From Mesomycoplasma ovipneumoniae (GTDB taxonomy: Bacteria; Bacillota_I; Bacilli_A; Mycoplasmatales; Metamycoplasmataceae): 61,320 nt of DNA. The stretch covers positions 1 through 61,320 of the forward strand of contig VZDP01000006.1 in the NCBI GenBank assembly GCA_009756935.1, given 5' to 3'. The notes under the pieces were generated by a model. It saw nothing but the letters and a program-made list of their open reading frames with translations, was not told where the DNA came from and did not search any database. Below are positions 31,640-42,646 of this stretch, piece after piece (the stretch's first letter is position 1; every line of letters starts with the position of its first letter). The position numbers were made by a program, and so were the translations under genes.

Positions 31640-33634
31640 ATGATAAGTGAAAAAAAATTTAATAAATTCAACCTTAGAGCAAATTATAAACCTAGTGGCG
31701 ACCAACCCAAAGCAATAAAAAGCATAATTCAAAACATTGAAACTGGTAAAGAATCGCAAATTTTGATGGGTGTAACTGGTTCTGGAAAAACTTTTACAAT
31801 GGCAAATGTAATTGCGCACTTTAACAAACCAGTATTAGTTTTGTCACATAATAAAACGCTTGCTGCTCAATTATACACTGAATTTAAGGAATTTTTTCCT
31901 GAAAACAGGGTTGAATTTTATGTATCATACTTTGATTTTTATCGCCCTGAATCATACCTTCCTTCAAAAGATGTTTATATTGAAAAAACAAGTAAAACAA
32001 ATGCTGATCTTGAAGCAATGAGGATGTCAGCCCTCAATTCCTTGATTGAACGAAATGATACTATTGTTGTTGCTTCAGTTTCGGCAATTTATGGAACTCT
32101 AAACCCGAATGAATATCACGATAATTTTTTGCTTTTAAATGTTGGTCAGGAAATAAAACCAAAAGAATTAGCCTTAAAATTAACGCGAATTAAGTATCTT
32201 AATAACTCAGTTGAGCAAAAACCGGGACTTTTTTCACTAAAAGGTGATGTAATTGAAATTTTTCCAGCTTGAGATGAAACTTTTAATATCAGGGTTGAAT
32301 TTTTTGGCAATACTATCGAAAAAATCAGCACAATTCAGCCAGTTTCAAAAAAGCTAATAAAAACCTATTCGGTCTATACAATTTATCCTGCCACTGCATA
32401 TAGTGTTAAAAAATCTATAATTGACAAAGCAATTGAATCTATTAAAATTGAGCTTGAAGAGCGCTTACTTTTTTTTGAACAAAATAATAAACTTGTCGAA
32501 AAACAGAGGCTAAAAGACCGTGTTAATAATGATATTGACTCATTAAGTGAATTTGGAATTTGCTCTGGAATTGAAAATTATGCCCGTCATATTGACGGCC
32601 GTCAACAAGATGAACAACCATTTTCTTTGCTTGACTATTTACCCCAAGATGCCCTAATTTTCATTGACGAGTCTCACGAGATGGTCAAGCAAATTGATGG
32701 AATGTACAAAGGTGACCGAAGTCGCAAGCAAACTCTTGTTGACTATGGTTATCGTCTTCCTTCTGCGCTTGATAATCGTCCTTTAAAATTATATGAATTT
32801 GAACAATTTAGGCAGCCTAAAATTTTTGTTTCAGCCACGCCAGCTCAATATGAACTTGAAAAAACTGACGGCGAAGTTGTTAGTCAAATTATAAGGCCAA
32901 CTGGATTGCTTGATCCTGAAATTATAATTGAAAATACTGATAATCAAATGGCAAAAATTTCTAAATATTTAGATTTGCAAAAAGAAAAAAAGGAACGAAC
33001 CTTAATTTTAACAACAACAAAACGAAACGCTGAAGAAATTAGCAAATATTTGCAAGAAAAAAAATTACACAACGTTTATTATTTGCACTCAGAAATGACA
33101 ACCTTTGAACGTGATGAAATTATTATTAAATTACGAAAAGGAATTTTTGATGCAATTGTTGGGATAAATTTGCTTCGTGAAGGTGTTGATATTCCGGAGG
33201 TCTCATTGATTCTTGTATTAGATGCAGGTCTTGCTTCTTTTTTAAGGTCAAAAACATCATTAATTCAAATAATTGGTCGCGCTGCTCGAAATCAATCAGG
33301 AAAAGTAGTTCTTTTTACTGACGGAATTACAAAAATAATTCAAGAAGTTATTAATGACAATTTAGCTAAACGAAAAATTCAAATCCAACACAATCAGGAA
33401 AATAAAATAATTCCAAAAACAATAAAAAAACCAATTCCTGAAAGCATAAATCCAAATGCTCTAAAATTAAGTAAAGTTCTCCACGAGAAAAAAATGAATA
33501 AAAAAGAGATTGAAAAACAGATACAAATTTTAGAAAAAGAAATGAGAAATGCCTCTAATGCTAATCGTTTTGAAGAAGCTATTCAAATTCGGGACCTAAT
33601 TGCCGAAATTAAACAAAAAGCAAATCAATTTTAA
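31640..33634 (+). CDS. uvrB: Excinuclease ABC subunit B
   Basis: The product is 664 residues with one TGA(Trp). Walker A is [14 protein letters not shown], the beta-hairpin region contains YYQPE-like [21 protein letters not shown], the helicase motifs are [35 protein letters not shown] and [10 protein letters not shown], and the UVR domain at the C-terminus includes [12 protein letters not shown]. It is the damage-verification subunit of nucleotide excision repair. An extended -10 (TGCTAAAAT, 31586-31594) lies upstream; no clear SD is present. Confidence 0.96.
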
Positions 33635-33649
33635 AAATAAAGTGTTAAA

Positions 33650-34510
33650 ATGAAATTGGAATTATTTTATAATAAATCGCTCTCATCGCTATGTTTTTAT
33701 GACAGTCAAAAACAAATGCTAACGAAAGTAAAAACGTCTGTTTTTACAGCGTTTTTTTCAGATTTGGCCTCTAAAACTATCAGATTTAATTTTTGCTTTA
33801 ATTTAAAAATTTCTTATTTTAATAATTTTTTATTTTGACTTGCAAGTCAAAATTTAATTTCAAAAAAAAATTTATTTAATGGACTTAATTTGTCTAAAAA
33901 CAAAATATTTGTTCTAAAATTATTAAATAATTTCCACATTTTGTTTTGAAAATACCAAATGAATGATCTTGTCATTTTCATTGAAGATGATAATGAATTT
34001 AGCGATTGATTTGTGCAAAATTATGCCGTTTTTAAGGAACAAATTCATAAAAATTCTAAATTATTTATTTGTTCTACAGATACTGTTGTTGGACTTGGTT
34101 CTTTTTATCATGATTTGGATCTTGAGGCAATTTACAAAATAAAAAACCGTGATGTTAGCAAAAAAATCGTAACTTTGGTAGGAAAAATATCGCAAATAAA
34201 GTCATTAATTAGTCCAAGTAGTTACAAAATTCTTAAACAAAAAAGCAAAAAACATTGACCTGGTGCAGTTACTTTTATAATTGAAAAAAAATCATTTAGA
34301 ATTCCTGGTCTCAAAAAGTCGCAAGAATTATTTATAAAAAATGGGCCTGCTTTTGTTACTAGCGCCAATATTTCTGGCCAAAATCCTCTTAATTTTAAAG
34401 AAGCTCGCCAATTATTTTGACAAATCACAAAATTTTACAATTTTGGCCGTGGTTCAGGTCGCCCCTCAAAAATTTATGATATTGACCTAAAAACTTGAGT
34501 TCGAATTTAA
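33650..34510 (+). CDS. TsaC/YrdC-type tRNA threonylcarbamoyl-AMP synthase with N-terminal extension
   Basis: The product is 286 residues with several TGA(Trp). Residues ~135-280 carry the YrdC fold: FICSTDTVVGLGS, AIYKIKNRD (substrate Lys and Arg), HWPGAVTFIIEK and FVTSANISGQNPL. It makes threonylcarbamoyl-adenylate for t6A in tRNA. The first ~105 residues are in the same frame without TAA or TAG and are not a family feature I know. An internal ATG at 33960 would give a near-standard protein. Either the upstream frame encodes a separate or fused domain, or translation starts internally. It follows uvrB by 15 bp. Confidence 0.72.
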
Positions 34511-34531
34511 AATTTACTTTTTAAAAATAAT

Positions 34532-34562
34532 AAAAAAACCTTTGGAAATAAAGGTTTTTTTA
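34532..34562 (+). terminator. Terminator after the tsaC-like gene
   Basis: AACCTTT and AAAGGTT arms around a GGAAAT-type loop, followed by Ts. Confidence 0.75.
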
Positions 34563-34576
34563 AAGTCAATTAGATA

Positions 34577-34653
34577 TGGTGGGAACGAATGGGATCGAAC
34601 CATCGACCTCACGATTATCAGTCGTGTGCTCTAACCGTCTGAGCTACGCTCCC
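34577..34653 (-). tRNA. tRNA-Ile (GAT)
   Basis: 77 nt on the minus strand, from GGGAGCG to CGTTCCCACCA. The anticodon loop CTGATAA gives GAT. The T arm GGTTCGATCCC and an encoded CCA are present. It lies downstream of rpsI on the same strand. Confidence 0.95.
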
Positions 34654-34713
34654 GAAGGTGATATAATTACATTGCTATAATTATATCATATTTTTTTAAA
34701 AAGGAAGAAAAAA

Positions 34714-35109
34714 TTACCGTTTTGAAAATTGACGCGCTCTTCTGGCTTTTCTCAATCCGAATTTTTTACGTTCTTTAGCTCTGGCATCACGTGTCAACAT
34801 TCCAGACATTTTAAGACTTGGACGATAATCAGCTGAAATTTCTAATAAAGCTTTTGCAATTCCTAATCTAATCGCACCGGCTTGACCAGAAATTCCACCA
34901 CCATGAGCATTAACACGAATATCAAATTCAGAAATTGTATTTGTAATAGCGAGTGGTTGTAGAGCGTCTTTAATTAAAATATCAGATTTTAGGTACTCTT
35001 TTGCTATTCGGTTATTAATTTTAAAATGACCATTTCCGCGTTTTAAAATAACACGGGCAACTGAAGATTTTCTTCTTCCTGTTCCATAATAAGTTAATTC
35101 TTGATTCAT
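34714..35109 (-). CDS. rpsI: 30S ribosomal protein S9
   Basis: The product is 131 residues. Typical [16 protein letters not shown] at the N-terminus and [17 protein letters not shown] at the C-terminus, the basic tail reaching the ribosomal P site. It starts 1 bp after the rplM stop, the usual rplM-rpsI pair. Confidence 0.97.
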   Translation of the reverse strand: MNQELTYYGTGRRKSSVARVILKRGNGHFKINNRIAKEYLKSDILIKDALQPLAITNTISEFDIRVNAHGGGISGQAGAIRLGIAKALLEISADYRPSLKMSGMLTRDARAKERKKFGLRKARRARQFSKR

Positions 35110-35110
35110 T

Positions 35111-35548
35111 TTAATATTTCACCTCTAATTTTTCAGGGTTTTGACCTTGGTGTGGGTGTTCAGTTCCGGCATAAACATAAAGATTTTTTCTTTGTTTGTC
35201 CCCTAGTTTTGTGTGAGGTAGCATACCATAAACCGCTTTTTCAATTAAAGCAATTGGTTTTTTTGCTCGAAGTTCTCTAGCAGTTCTAACTTTTAAACCA
35301 CCAGGATAACCAGAGTGTCTATAATATAGTTTTTGGTCTTCTTTTTTTGCTGTTAATAAAATTTTTTCAGCGTTAATTATGATTATTTTATCTCCCATAT
35401 CAACGTTAGGAGTAAAAAGCGGAGAATGTTTTCCACGCAAACGGCTAGCGACAAACGCGGCTAAACGCCCTAAAATTTGTGACTCTGCATCAATAACAAA
35501 CCATTTTTTTTCAACTTCATGTGGTTTTATAAACGTAGTTTGTCTCAT
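35111..35548 (-). CDS. rplM: 50S ribosomal protein L13
   Basis: The product is 145 residues. It contains [28 protein letters not shown] and [14 protein letters not shown], all standard L13 features. SD AGAAAGG precedes ATG 35548. Confidence 0.97.
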   Translation of the reverse strand: MRQTTFIKPHEVEKKWFVIDAESQILGRLAAFVASRLRGKHSPLFTPNVDMGDKIIIINAEKILLTAKKEDQKLYYRHSGYPGGLKVRTARELRAKKPIALIEKAVYGMLPHTKLGDKQRKNLYVYAGTEHPHQGQNPEKLEVKY

Positions 35549-35665
35549 TTCTACCTTTCTATAAATTTTTTAAAAAGATTTTATAAAAATAATGTAACGA
35601 CTAAGGGAGGGAGATTTTTAAAATTATACACTATTTTTTGAAATTCAAAACTAAAAAAATAAAAA

Positions 35666-36451
35666 TTATTTATTTTTAATGTTGTCAAAATAAAAATTTG
35701 AAATTCTAGCGTAAGTTTCAACATTTATTTCTTGTGGGCGTATTTTTGGGTCAAAATTGAAAAAATTAAAAATTTTTTCAATTTCTTCATGGGACAAAGA
35801 ATTTTTGAGATTATTATATAATGTTTTTCGCTTGAATTGAAAGCACAATTTTGTAAATTTAAAAAATTGTGCAACTTTTTTAGGGTTTGAATTTTTCCTT
35901 ATTGAAAAATAAACAATAGCAGAATCTACCTTTGGAACCGGGAAAAAAGAATTTGGCGGTACAACGAAAAACTTCTTTACTTCTGCAACATATTGGCAGG
36001 CTAGCGACAATTTTGAGTAAGATGCTGATCCTGGTGTTGCAATAATTCTATCAGCAACCTCATTTTGGACCATTATTAAGATTTCATCAAATTTCTCAAA
36101 ATTATCAAATATTTTAAATAGAATTTTTGACGTTATATAATAAGGAAGATTACCAATAACTGTTTGTTTTTCAGAAAAATTTAGATCTGAAAGTAAGAAA
36201 TCCTCATTAATTATTTTTATATTCTTGCTTTTAAATTTATTTTCAAGCAGTGGAATTAAATTTTTGTCAATTTCATAACAGGTCAAAAATTTAGCTTTTT
36301 GGATTAAATATTTAGTCAAAAAACCAGTTCCAGGTCCTATTTCAACAAGATTTTTATCTGCTAGGTCAATGCTACTTACAATTTTTTGTGCAATTTTTTC
36401 ATCTTTTAAAAAATTTTGACCTAGATGTTTTTTAGGTGATATTTTCAGCAT
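35666..36451 (-). CDS. rsmA: 16S rRNA dimethyladenosine transferase
   Basis: The product is 261 residues. [18 protein letters not shown], the SAM-binding [13 protein letters not shown] and the catalytic [10 protein letters not shown] mark RsmA/KsgA. It dimethylates two adenosines near the 16S 3' end. Its start overlaps the TatD-domain gene stop by 20 bp, giving translational coupling. Confidence 0.95.
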   Translation of the reverse strand: MLKISPKKHLGQNFLKDEKIAQKIVSSIDLADKNLVEIGPGTGFLTKYLIQKAKFLTCYEIDKNLIPLLENKFKSKNIKIINEDFLLSDLNFSEKQTVIGNLPYYITSKILFKIFDNFEKFDEILIMVQNEVADRIIATPGSASYSKLSLACQYVAEVKKFFVVPPNSFFPVPKVDSAIVYFSIRKNSNPKKVAQFFKFTKLCFQFKRKTLYNNLKNSLSHEEIEKIFNFFNFDPKIRPQEINVETYARISNFYFDNIKNK

Positions 36452-37679
36452 TTTTTACCTTAAAAATTTTTAGTGCATTTTCATAAACTATTTTAGAAAG
36501 CTCCCTTTTTGTTAAATTTTTCAAATTAGCTATTGTTTGATAGGTATTTTCAATTTGCGGAGATGTATTTGGCCAAACTTGACGATTAGGTTCGGGACTT
36601 AAATATGGTGTATCAGTTTCACATAAAATTCTTGAAATCGGAGTTTGAGACACTATTTTTCTTAGTTCGACGCTTTTTTTAAAGGTAATTACTCCTGAGA
36701 ACGAAAAGTAACAATTTTTTCTATCAACAATTTCTGTAAATTTTTCATAATTTGTTGAAAAATTATGAAAAATAAAGTTAATTTCAGGAAATTTGTCAAT
36801 TATTAAAAGTACTTCATTAATCGCTTTAAATTCATCAAGTTTGTCACGAATATGCAACATTACAGCGATATTATTGCTTTTTGCGATTTCAATTTGAGCC
36901 AAAAGTGCATTTATTTGCTCTTGCTCGCTAGGGTTATTTTCATAATAAAAATCAAGACCAACTTCGCCAATTGCCACTACATTTTTGTCAATGTATTTTG
37001 AAAGGTCATTATAATTATCTGTTGTTTTTATTAAATTTGGATGTATTCCAATAATTTTATATATTTTATCAGAATATGAACTAATTTGTTTAGTTTCTTC
37101 AAGATCCTCTCAAGAAGTTCCAACAACAAACAGAAGACCAATATTATCATCAAATCATTTGCTAATTTCTTGTTTTGGGTCTTGAAAATATTCTAAAAAA
37201 GGATGACAGTGTACGTCAGTAAAGTTATATTTTTCAATTTCCTTAATTTGAAATGTTAAATCTGAAGAATTTGTTTCCCGAAAAGCCGCTCCAAAAAAAT
37301 TTTTGAAAACTAAACTTTTTTGGTCAAGTTTAAGATAAAAATCCCGTAATTTATAGTGTTTTTTGATAAAATCAAGTATAAATTCTCCAATAATATTAAT
37401 TCAGTTAGAATCCAAAAGTTCACTAAAAAAAACCAAACTTAAATAGAAAGTTTGTTCTTTTTTAGAAAGAATAAAATGTGCTAAACTAAAGTCTAAATTT
37501 TTGTCAAAATCAATAATAGTAAATTCATGATTATTTTCAAAATTTTGGAAATAATCTAAATTGGCAACATTAGTTTTACCATTTTTAGTTTTTAAATTTA
37601 CTTCTAAATTAAATTTTTTAACCGCATTTAGAAGTAAATTTAAGTGCCGCGGAGAAAATTGTTCGATTTTTAAATACAT
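36432..37679 (-). CDS. TatD-family metal-dependent hydrolase fused to an N-terminal GNAT-like domain
   Basis: The product is 415 residues, read through TGA(Trp) codons in one unbroken frame. The TatD part spans ~152-415: [13 protein letters not shown] (metal-binding HxH), [12 protein letters not shown] (Glu), HIRD, FHNFS and [12 protein letters not shown]. TatD proteins are 3'-5' DNA exonucleases and deoxyribonucleases; normal length is ~255-265 residues. The first ~150 residues are extra. Their end ([20 protein letters not shown] then FGAAFRET) follows the pattern of the last strands and helix of a GNAT acetyltransferase, but that is a weak resemblance. No ATG exists at the usual TatD start, which supports the long form. 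It overlaps rsmA. Confidence 0.8.
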
Positions 37680-37763
37680 TGTAACTTTTCAAAATATTAT
37701 TAAAATTAATTATATTTTATTATATAATAATATTTTAAATATAAAAATAAACAAGGCAAAAAA
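37680..37763. promoter_or_regulatory. Divergent promoter region of the TatD-fusion gene and prs
   Basis: Contains dense TATAAT-like boxes (TATTATATAATAATATT around 37717-37733). No specific operator is visible. Confidence 0.45.
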
Positions 37764-38756
37764 ATGAACATAGATACAAAGAAAAATGTAATTCTTTTTG
37801 GAATGAGAAATTCACTAGATTTAGCAACAAAAATTTCAAATCTAACCGGAATTCCGCTCTCAGGGATTGAACGAACAGTCTATGCTGATGGCGAAGTTTT
37901 GCTAAAATCTAATGAAACTATTAGAAATTCAACTGTTTTTGTTATTGCAAATACATCAAGACCAGTTAATGAAAATATAATGGAACTTTTAATTTTCATT
38001 GACTCTTTAAAGCGAGCTTATGCCCAAGAAATTGTCGTGGTTCTTTCATATTATGGCTATGCTAGACAGGACCGAAAATCATCTGGCAGACAACCAATTA
38101 CTGCAAAATTAGTAGCTAATTTACTTGAAAAAGCAGGTGTAACTAAACTAATTTTAGTTGATATTCACAACCCAAGTATTCAAGGATTTTTTGACATTTC
38201 AGTTGATGAACTTCATGGCCAGTATATTCTTGCAAACGAACTTGTTGGCAAAAATAAGGATTATGTTGTTGTAACCCCGGATCATGGTGGGGCTGTTAGA
38301 GCTAGAATTTTAGCAGAAATTTTAGGAAAACAAACAAATGTTGCCGTTATTGACAAGCGAAGAACTGGCACAAATCAAACTGAAGTTCTAGGCTTAATTG
38401 GAAACGTTGAAAATAAAGATTGCATCATAATTGACGACATTATTGACACAGGTGGAACTATAATAAATGCTGCAAATGTTGTTAAACAAAAAGGTGCAAA
38501 ATCAGTAATTTTAGCAGCAACACACGGTGTTTTTAGCCACGGATTTGACAAATTTCAAGAAAATGAAAATATTGACAAGGTAATAATTACTGATTCAATC
38601 GATAACACAGAACTTGTAGCAAAATTTGATAAATTACTAGTTACATCTTTGGCTGAATTTTTGTCAAAAAGTATACTAGCATGTATCCATTCAAAATCAA
38701 TTACAAGTATTTATGAGGAAATTAAGGAAAAATTAACTTTAGCAAACAAAAATTAA
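37764..38756 (+). CDS. prs: Ribose-phosphate pyrophosphokinase
   Basis: The product is 330 residues. The flexible loop and PRPP motifs are YYGYARQDRKSSGRQPITAK, DIHNPSIQGFFDI and CIIIDDIIDTGGTI. It makes PRPP, used by hpt (17914) and apt (49994) in this window for purine salvage. Confidence 0.95.
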   Translation: MNIDTKKNVILFGMRNSLDLATKISNLTGIPLSGIERTVYADGEVLLKSNETIRNSTVFVIANTSRPVNENIMELLIFIDSLKRAYAQEIVVVLSYYGYARQDRKSSGRQPITAKLVANLLEKAGVTKLILVDIHNPSIQGFFDISVDELHGQYILANELVGKNKDYVVVTPDHGGAVRARILAEILGKQTNVAVIDKRRTGTNQTEVLGLIGNVENKDCIIIDDIIDTGGTIINAANVVKQKGAKSVILAATHGVFSHGFDKFQENENIDKVIITDSIDNTELVAKFDKLLVTSLAEFLSKSILACIHSKSITSIYEEIKEKLTLANKN

Positions 38757-38774
38757 AATATTTTCAATGTTTTT

Positions 38775-39383
38775 ATGTATAAAGAAAAAGTAAAGTCACT
38801 TGTTGATTTAGATGTATTTGAAAAACTTGAACAATACGTAAAATTAATCGAATTTTATAATCAAAAATTTAATTTAACCGGTTTTTCAGGCGATATTCTT
38901 TGAAAAGAAGGCATTTTCGAGTCCATTGTCACAATGGATTTTATAAGAAATTTGTTAAAAAAAGAAAATATTTCAGAAAAACCAAGAATTTTAGATATTG
39001 GAGCAGGTGTGGGATTTCCTTCAATTCCGTATTTAATTTTTGATCCAAAAATTGAGCTAACCATTTGTGAGTCTATGCAAAAAAGGTGCCAATTTTTAAA
39101 AAAAGTATCTGAAACTCTGGGAATTAAATTTAATTTAGTTTGTAAATCAGTCCAAGAAATTCAAAATGATAATTTTGATCTTGTGACAGCCCGAGCGGTT
39201 GCAAATCTAGAAAAACTCGATAAAATTGTTAATAAAATCAAGACTAAAAATACAATATTTGCCTTTATTAAAGGCCCAAAAATTTTTGAAGAACTCAAAA
39301 ATTGCAAAAACTGCGATTATCAGGTAGTAGAATTTGCCAATAATCTTGATAAAAAAATTTTTATAGCATTTAAAAAAATATAA
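38775..39383 (+). CDS. rsmG: 16S rRNA m7G527 methyltransferase
   Basis: The product is 202 residues with one TGA(Trp). NQKFNLTGFSG, the SAM site LDIGAGVGFPSIP and TARAVANLEKL match RsmG/GidB. The start at ATG 38775 keeps the conserved N-terminal helix; ATG 38767 is out of frame. It follows prs by 18 bp. Confidence 0.92.
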
Positions 39384-39459
39384 AAAATTTAATACATTTA
39401 TAATTGTTTTTTATTGTAAAATTATATCCTAATCAATAATTTTAAATAAAGGAATTAAA

Positions 39460-39675
39460 ATGAAAACAACAAGATATTTTAGTATTGACATTAAATGTGC
39501 AAGCTGCAAGGTAGTTTTTGAAAAACTATTTGCAAATTTGGAAGATTTTCAATGGAGTGCAAATATTAGTGCTAAAGTTTTGAAAATTATTGCTGATGAA
39601 GAAAAATATCCTGACGAATTTATTAGTGAAAAATTAACTTCTGTTGGTTATGCAAGTGAAAAAATCGACGAATAA
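39460..39675 (+). CDS. Heavy-metal-associated (CopZ-like) domain protein
   Basis: The product is 71 residues. A ferredoxin-like HMA fold with the metal-binding CxxC in DIKCASCKVVFEKL (Cys14, Cys17). It probably hands copper or another soft metal to the ATPase encoded next. The ATPase ATG (39650) lies inside the last codons of this gene. SD AAAGGAATT precedes ATG 39460. Confidence 0.82.
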   Translation: MKTTRYFSIDIKCASCKVVFEKLFANLEDFQWSANISAKVLKIIADEEKYPDEFISEKLTSVGYASEKIDE

Positions 39676-41695
39676 TAGAAAATTTTTCGCCGACTCTAAA
39701 CAAAAAGCAAAAATAAAAATATTTATTGAGTTATTAATTTTTATTTTTGCCTTTTTTTCGTTTATTTTTGATATTTTAAATAATTATAAAGTTTTAAATT
39801 TCAGTCACGATCACAAAATTCATCTAATTTTAGCGTCAATTTTGTTTTTCTTTGCATTTTTAGTTATCTTTCTAGAAAAAAAATATTTTTTAGCATACAA
39901 AAACCTTTTAAGAAAAATTTTTACAATGGAACTGCTAATAGCGATCGCAAGCCATGTTTCATTCATTTATTCTGCAATTTCATTTTTGTATAAAATAAGC
40001 ACCGGTGAAAAAATTAGTATGGAATTTTTTGAAGTTTCAATTATTCTGTTCTTATTTTTTAATGCTGGAAAATATCTTGAGGAAAAACTACAAAAAAAAT
40101 CAAGTTCAGACTTTCAAGGAATACTAAAATTAAAAAATCGCTATTCACATATAATAGTTGATGGCAAAAAAGAACAAATTTTAACTAGTAAAATTACTCC
40201 TGGTAGTATTGTTTTTGTTCCAAAAGGTGAAGTTATTCCAACTGATTCAACCCTAAATTCTGATTTTGCAACTATCGATTACTCGTCAATTAACGGTGAA
40301 TCTTTGCCGATTGAATTTGTTAAAAATCAAGAAATTTTGTCCGGAAGTATCAATATTGGCGAACCGATTTACCTAACTTCCACAAAAAAAGCCCAAGATT
40401 CATTTTTAATGCAAACAATTAACAGATTAGAGTCTATTTTTGAAACTCCTTCCAAAATTGAAAGAGTTTCAACTAAAATAGTTTCACTTTTTACTCCAAC
40501 TGTTTTAATTTTGTCATTTTTGGCTTTTGCAATCTGAGTCATAATCGGTTATTCACTTGGTGATTTTGAAAAAATTTATACAGGTTTTACACCTCCGCGA
40601 AATTCTCATCCACTTTATGTTGGTGCTCATATCGGAGTTGCTGTTTTGGTAATTTCTTGTCCATGTGCTTTTGGAATAGCAGCGCCAATGGCCATTTATT
40701 CTTCTTCGATTTTGGCCTCAAAAAATCGAATTTTATTTGCAAATTCAGAGATTTATGAAAAAATTATTACCACAAAAACAATAATTTTTGACAAAACCGG
40801 AACTTTAACTGAAGGAAAACCAAAAGTTGTTGAATTTCAAGGTGATTCAAGTTTTTGACCTTTAATTAAAGAAATGGCTCAAAATTCTAAACACCCAATT
40901 TCACTTTCAATTCATAATTTTTTACCAGAAAATCAAGAAAAATTTGACAATTTTAAAGTTAGCGAAACTCCTGGTCAAGGTTTGGAACTTATTGATTCAG
41001 ACTCAAATAAATATAGCCTTATTTCTCATGAGTTTGCAAAAAATAATAATTTTTTGATTGATGATAGTTTCAACTTTGACAAAATAGGAAATTACACGGT
41101 TTTTGCTAAAAATGATAGAGTTATTGCCGTTTTTTTAATAATCGATCAAGTTAAAGAAAGTGCAAAAAAGGTTGTTAAAAAATTTCAATCTCAAGGCATA
41201 AACTGCATTATTGCCTCAGGAGATAATCCAAAAAACGTTGAAAATGTAGCAAAAATATTGGGAATAAAGCAATTTTATGCAAATTTAAAGCCTAATGACA
41301 AGTTTGAATTAGTAGAAAAATTAAAAAAGGAAACCCCAATTATTTTTGTCGGTGATGGTCTAAATGATATTTTAGCACTAAAATCCGCCGATCTTTCAAT
41401 CGCTTTTGAAAGTGGTTCTAATCTTAGTAATTCAATTGCTGATATTTCCTTATTTGAAACAGATCTTGTTATGGTTTATAAATCAATTGAAATTATCAAA
41501 AAAACTAATAAATTAGTAAAATTAAACTTTTTGTGAGCAATTTTATTTAATTCACTTTTCATACCTTTGGCGTTTTTAGGCTTTATAAATCCAGTTTTTT
41601 CAATGTCTTTAATGCTATTTTCATCAATTTTTCTTATCGTTAACACAATTATTTTCAAAAAGAGACATCAGAAGTTTCTTGAAAAAGCTATTTAA
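39650..41695 (+). CDS. P1B-type heavy-metal-transporting ATPase
   Basis: The product is 681 residues with several TGA(Trp). The transport motif CPC is in VISCPCAFGIAAP, the phosphorylation site DKTGTLTEGKP, the SKHPIS motif (HP) and the hinge GDGLNDILALKSADLSIAF. The actuator loop reads SINGESLPIEF, where TGES is usual; the catalytic Glu is kept. There is no N-terminal HMA domain; the separate CopZ-like protein may replace it. CPC and HP suggest copper or silver export. A terminator follows at 41750. Confidence 0.9.
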
Positions 41696-41749
41696 AATTT
41701 TTATTTTTGTGTTTGTCAAACTTACTTGTTTCCAAAATTATCTTAAATT

Positions 41750-41776
41750 AACCTATGAATTCATAGGTTTTTTTAT
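41750..41776 (+). terminator. Terminator of the metal ATPase operon
   Basis: AACCTATGAATTCATAGGTT, a perfect palindrome followed by seven Ts. MITE copy 5 starts 53 bp further on. Confidence 0.88.
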
Positions 41777-41828
41777 GCTTTTTAGATTAAAAATTATTCT
41801 TTAGCTTTTTGAAAATAATATAAAAACT

Positions 41829-42423
41829 CCTGAGTTTGCTGGATTGATGGCAAAAATTCACTTTTTAGTGAATATAAATAGGCAAAAAATACCGGTAAAA
41901 TACGTGTTTTTTGAGGCTAAAATCTTAATTTTTATTAGTTTAAAATTAACCTTTTGCAAAAAAAAAAAAAAATCCTTGGTCTAAAATAAAATTATGTTAT
42001 AATAAGTTTCACTTAAGAATAATTAATAAGTATGGATTTTAGAATTAAGGGGGAATTAGTTATGTTTTTTTGCATAAAAAAATCAGAAAATGCAAATTAT
42101 CCATTATATTTTTAAATATGATGGAATGCCATAAATTTGACCGTTTAGAAATCTACAAATTTATGGCCTTTAATTATTGTTCTTTCAAAACTTCATATAT
42201 TTTTTTTAGGCTCGATGTAAATAAAAACGAGTTTTCTATTTGCATTGAGTTTAAATAGTAGTTATATTTTTTTATGTTTTTGTTATTTTACCCATAATGA
42301 TTTTTGTGAGTGTTTTAGCTAAAAAAGGTAGTTTAAATATTTTAGAATTTTGCTTTTTAAGTTAAAACAGTGTTTAAAACTCGACACTTTTTTGAGATTT
42401 CTCATCAAACTGGGAAACTCGGG
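41829..42423 (+). mobile_element. MITE-like repeat, copy 5
   Basis: 595 bp. Left end CCTGAGTTTGCTGGATTGAT, right end AAACTGGGAAACTCGGG. 15-A tract (41958-41972), -10 TATAAT (41998-42003), SD AAGGGGGAA. Seven Ts after ATG give the longest first frame of the family (17 codons). Hairpin 2 has the A-U version of its variable pair (GCCATAAATTT / AAATTTATGGC). No clear long target duplication is visible. It reads toward smc. Confidence 0.85.
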
Positions 42424-42646
42424 AAAAAATTAGAGTTTATTCTTGAATTAGTATTTATACTGTTTTATTTTCAAAGTTTCTAAGTTCTAATTATTTTTTA
42501 ACAAGCAAAAATTTAAAAATTAAAAAAAGTAATGAATCATTTTATGAGTCCAAATGCAAAAAAAATGCTTTTTTTAGCGTTTTTTAGGATAAGTTTAATA
42601 TAATTTACTTATTTTAAAAATTTAATTTATCAAGAAATACCAAATT
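42424..42646 (+). promoter_or_regulatory. Upstream region of smc
   Basis: AT-rich stretch without genes. TATAATTTAC (42599-42608) could be the smc -10 region. No recognisable SD lies near the ATG. Confidence 0.4.

Noticed and set aside
41780..41830. Long target duplication around MITE copy 5
   Set aside because: Flanks at 41800-41828 and 42424-42460 share only short A-rich strings; no convincing repeat.
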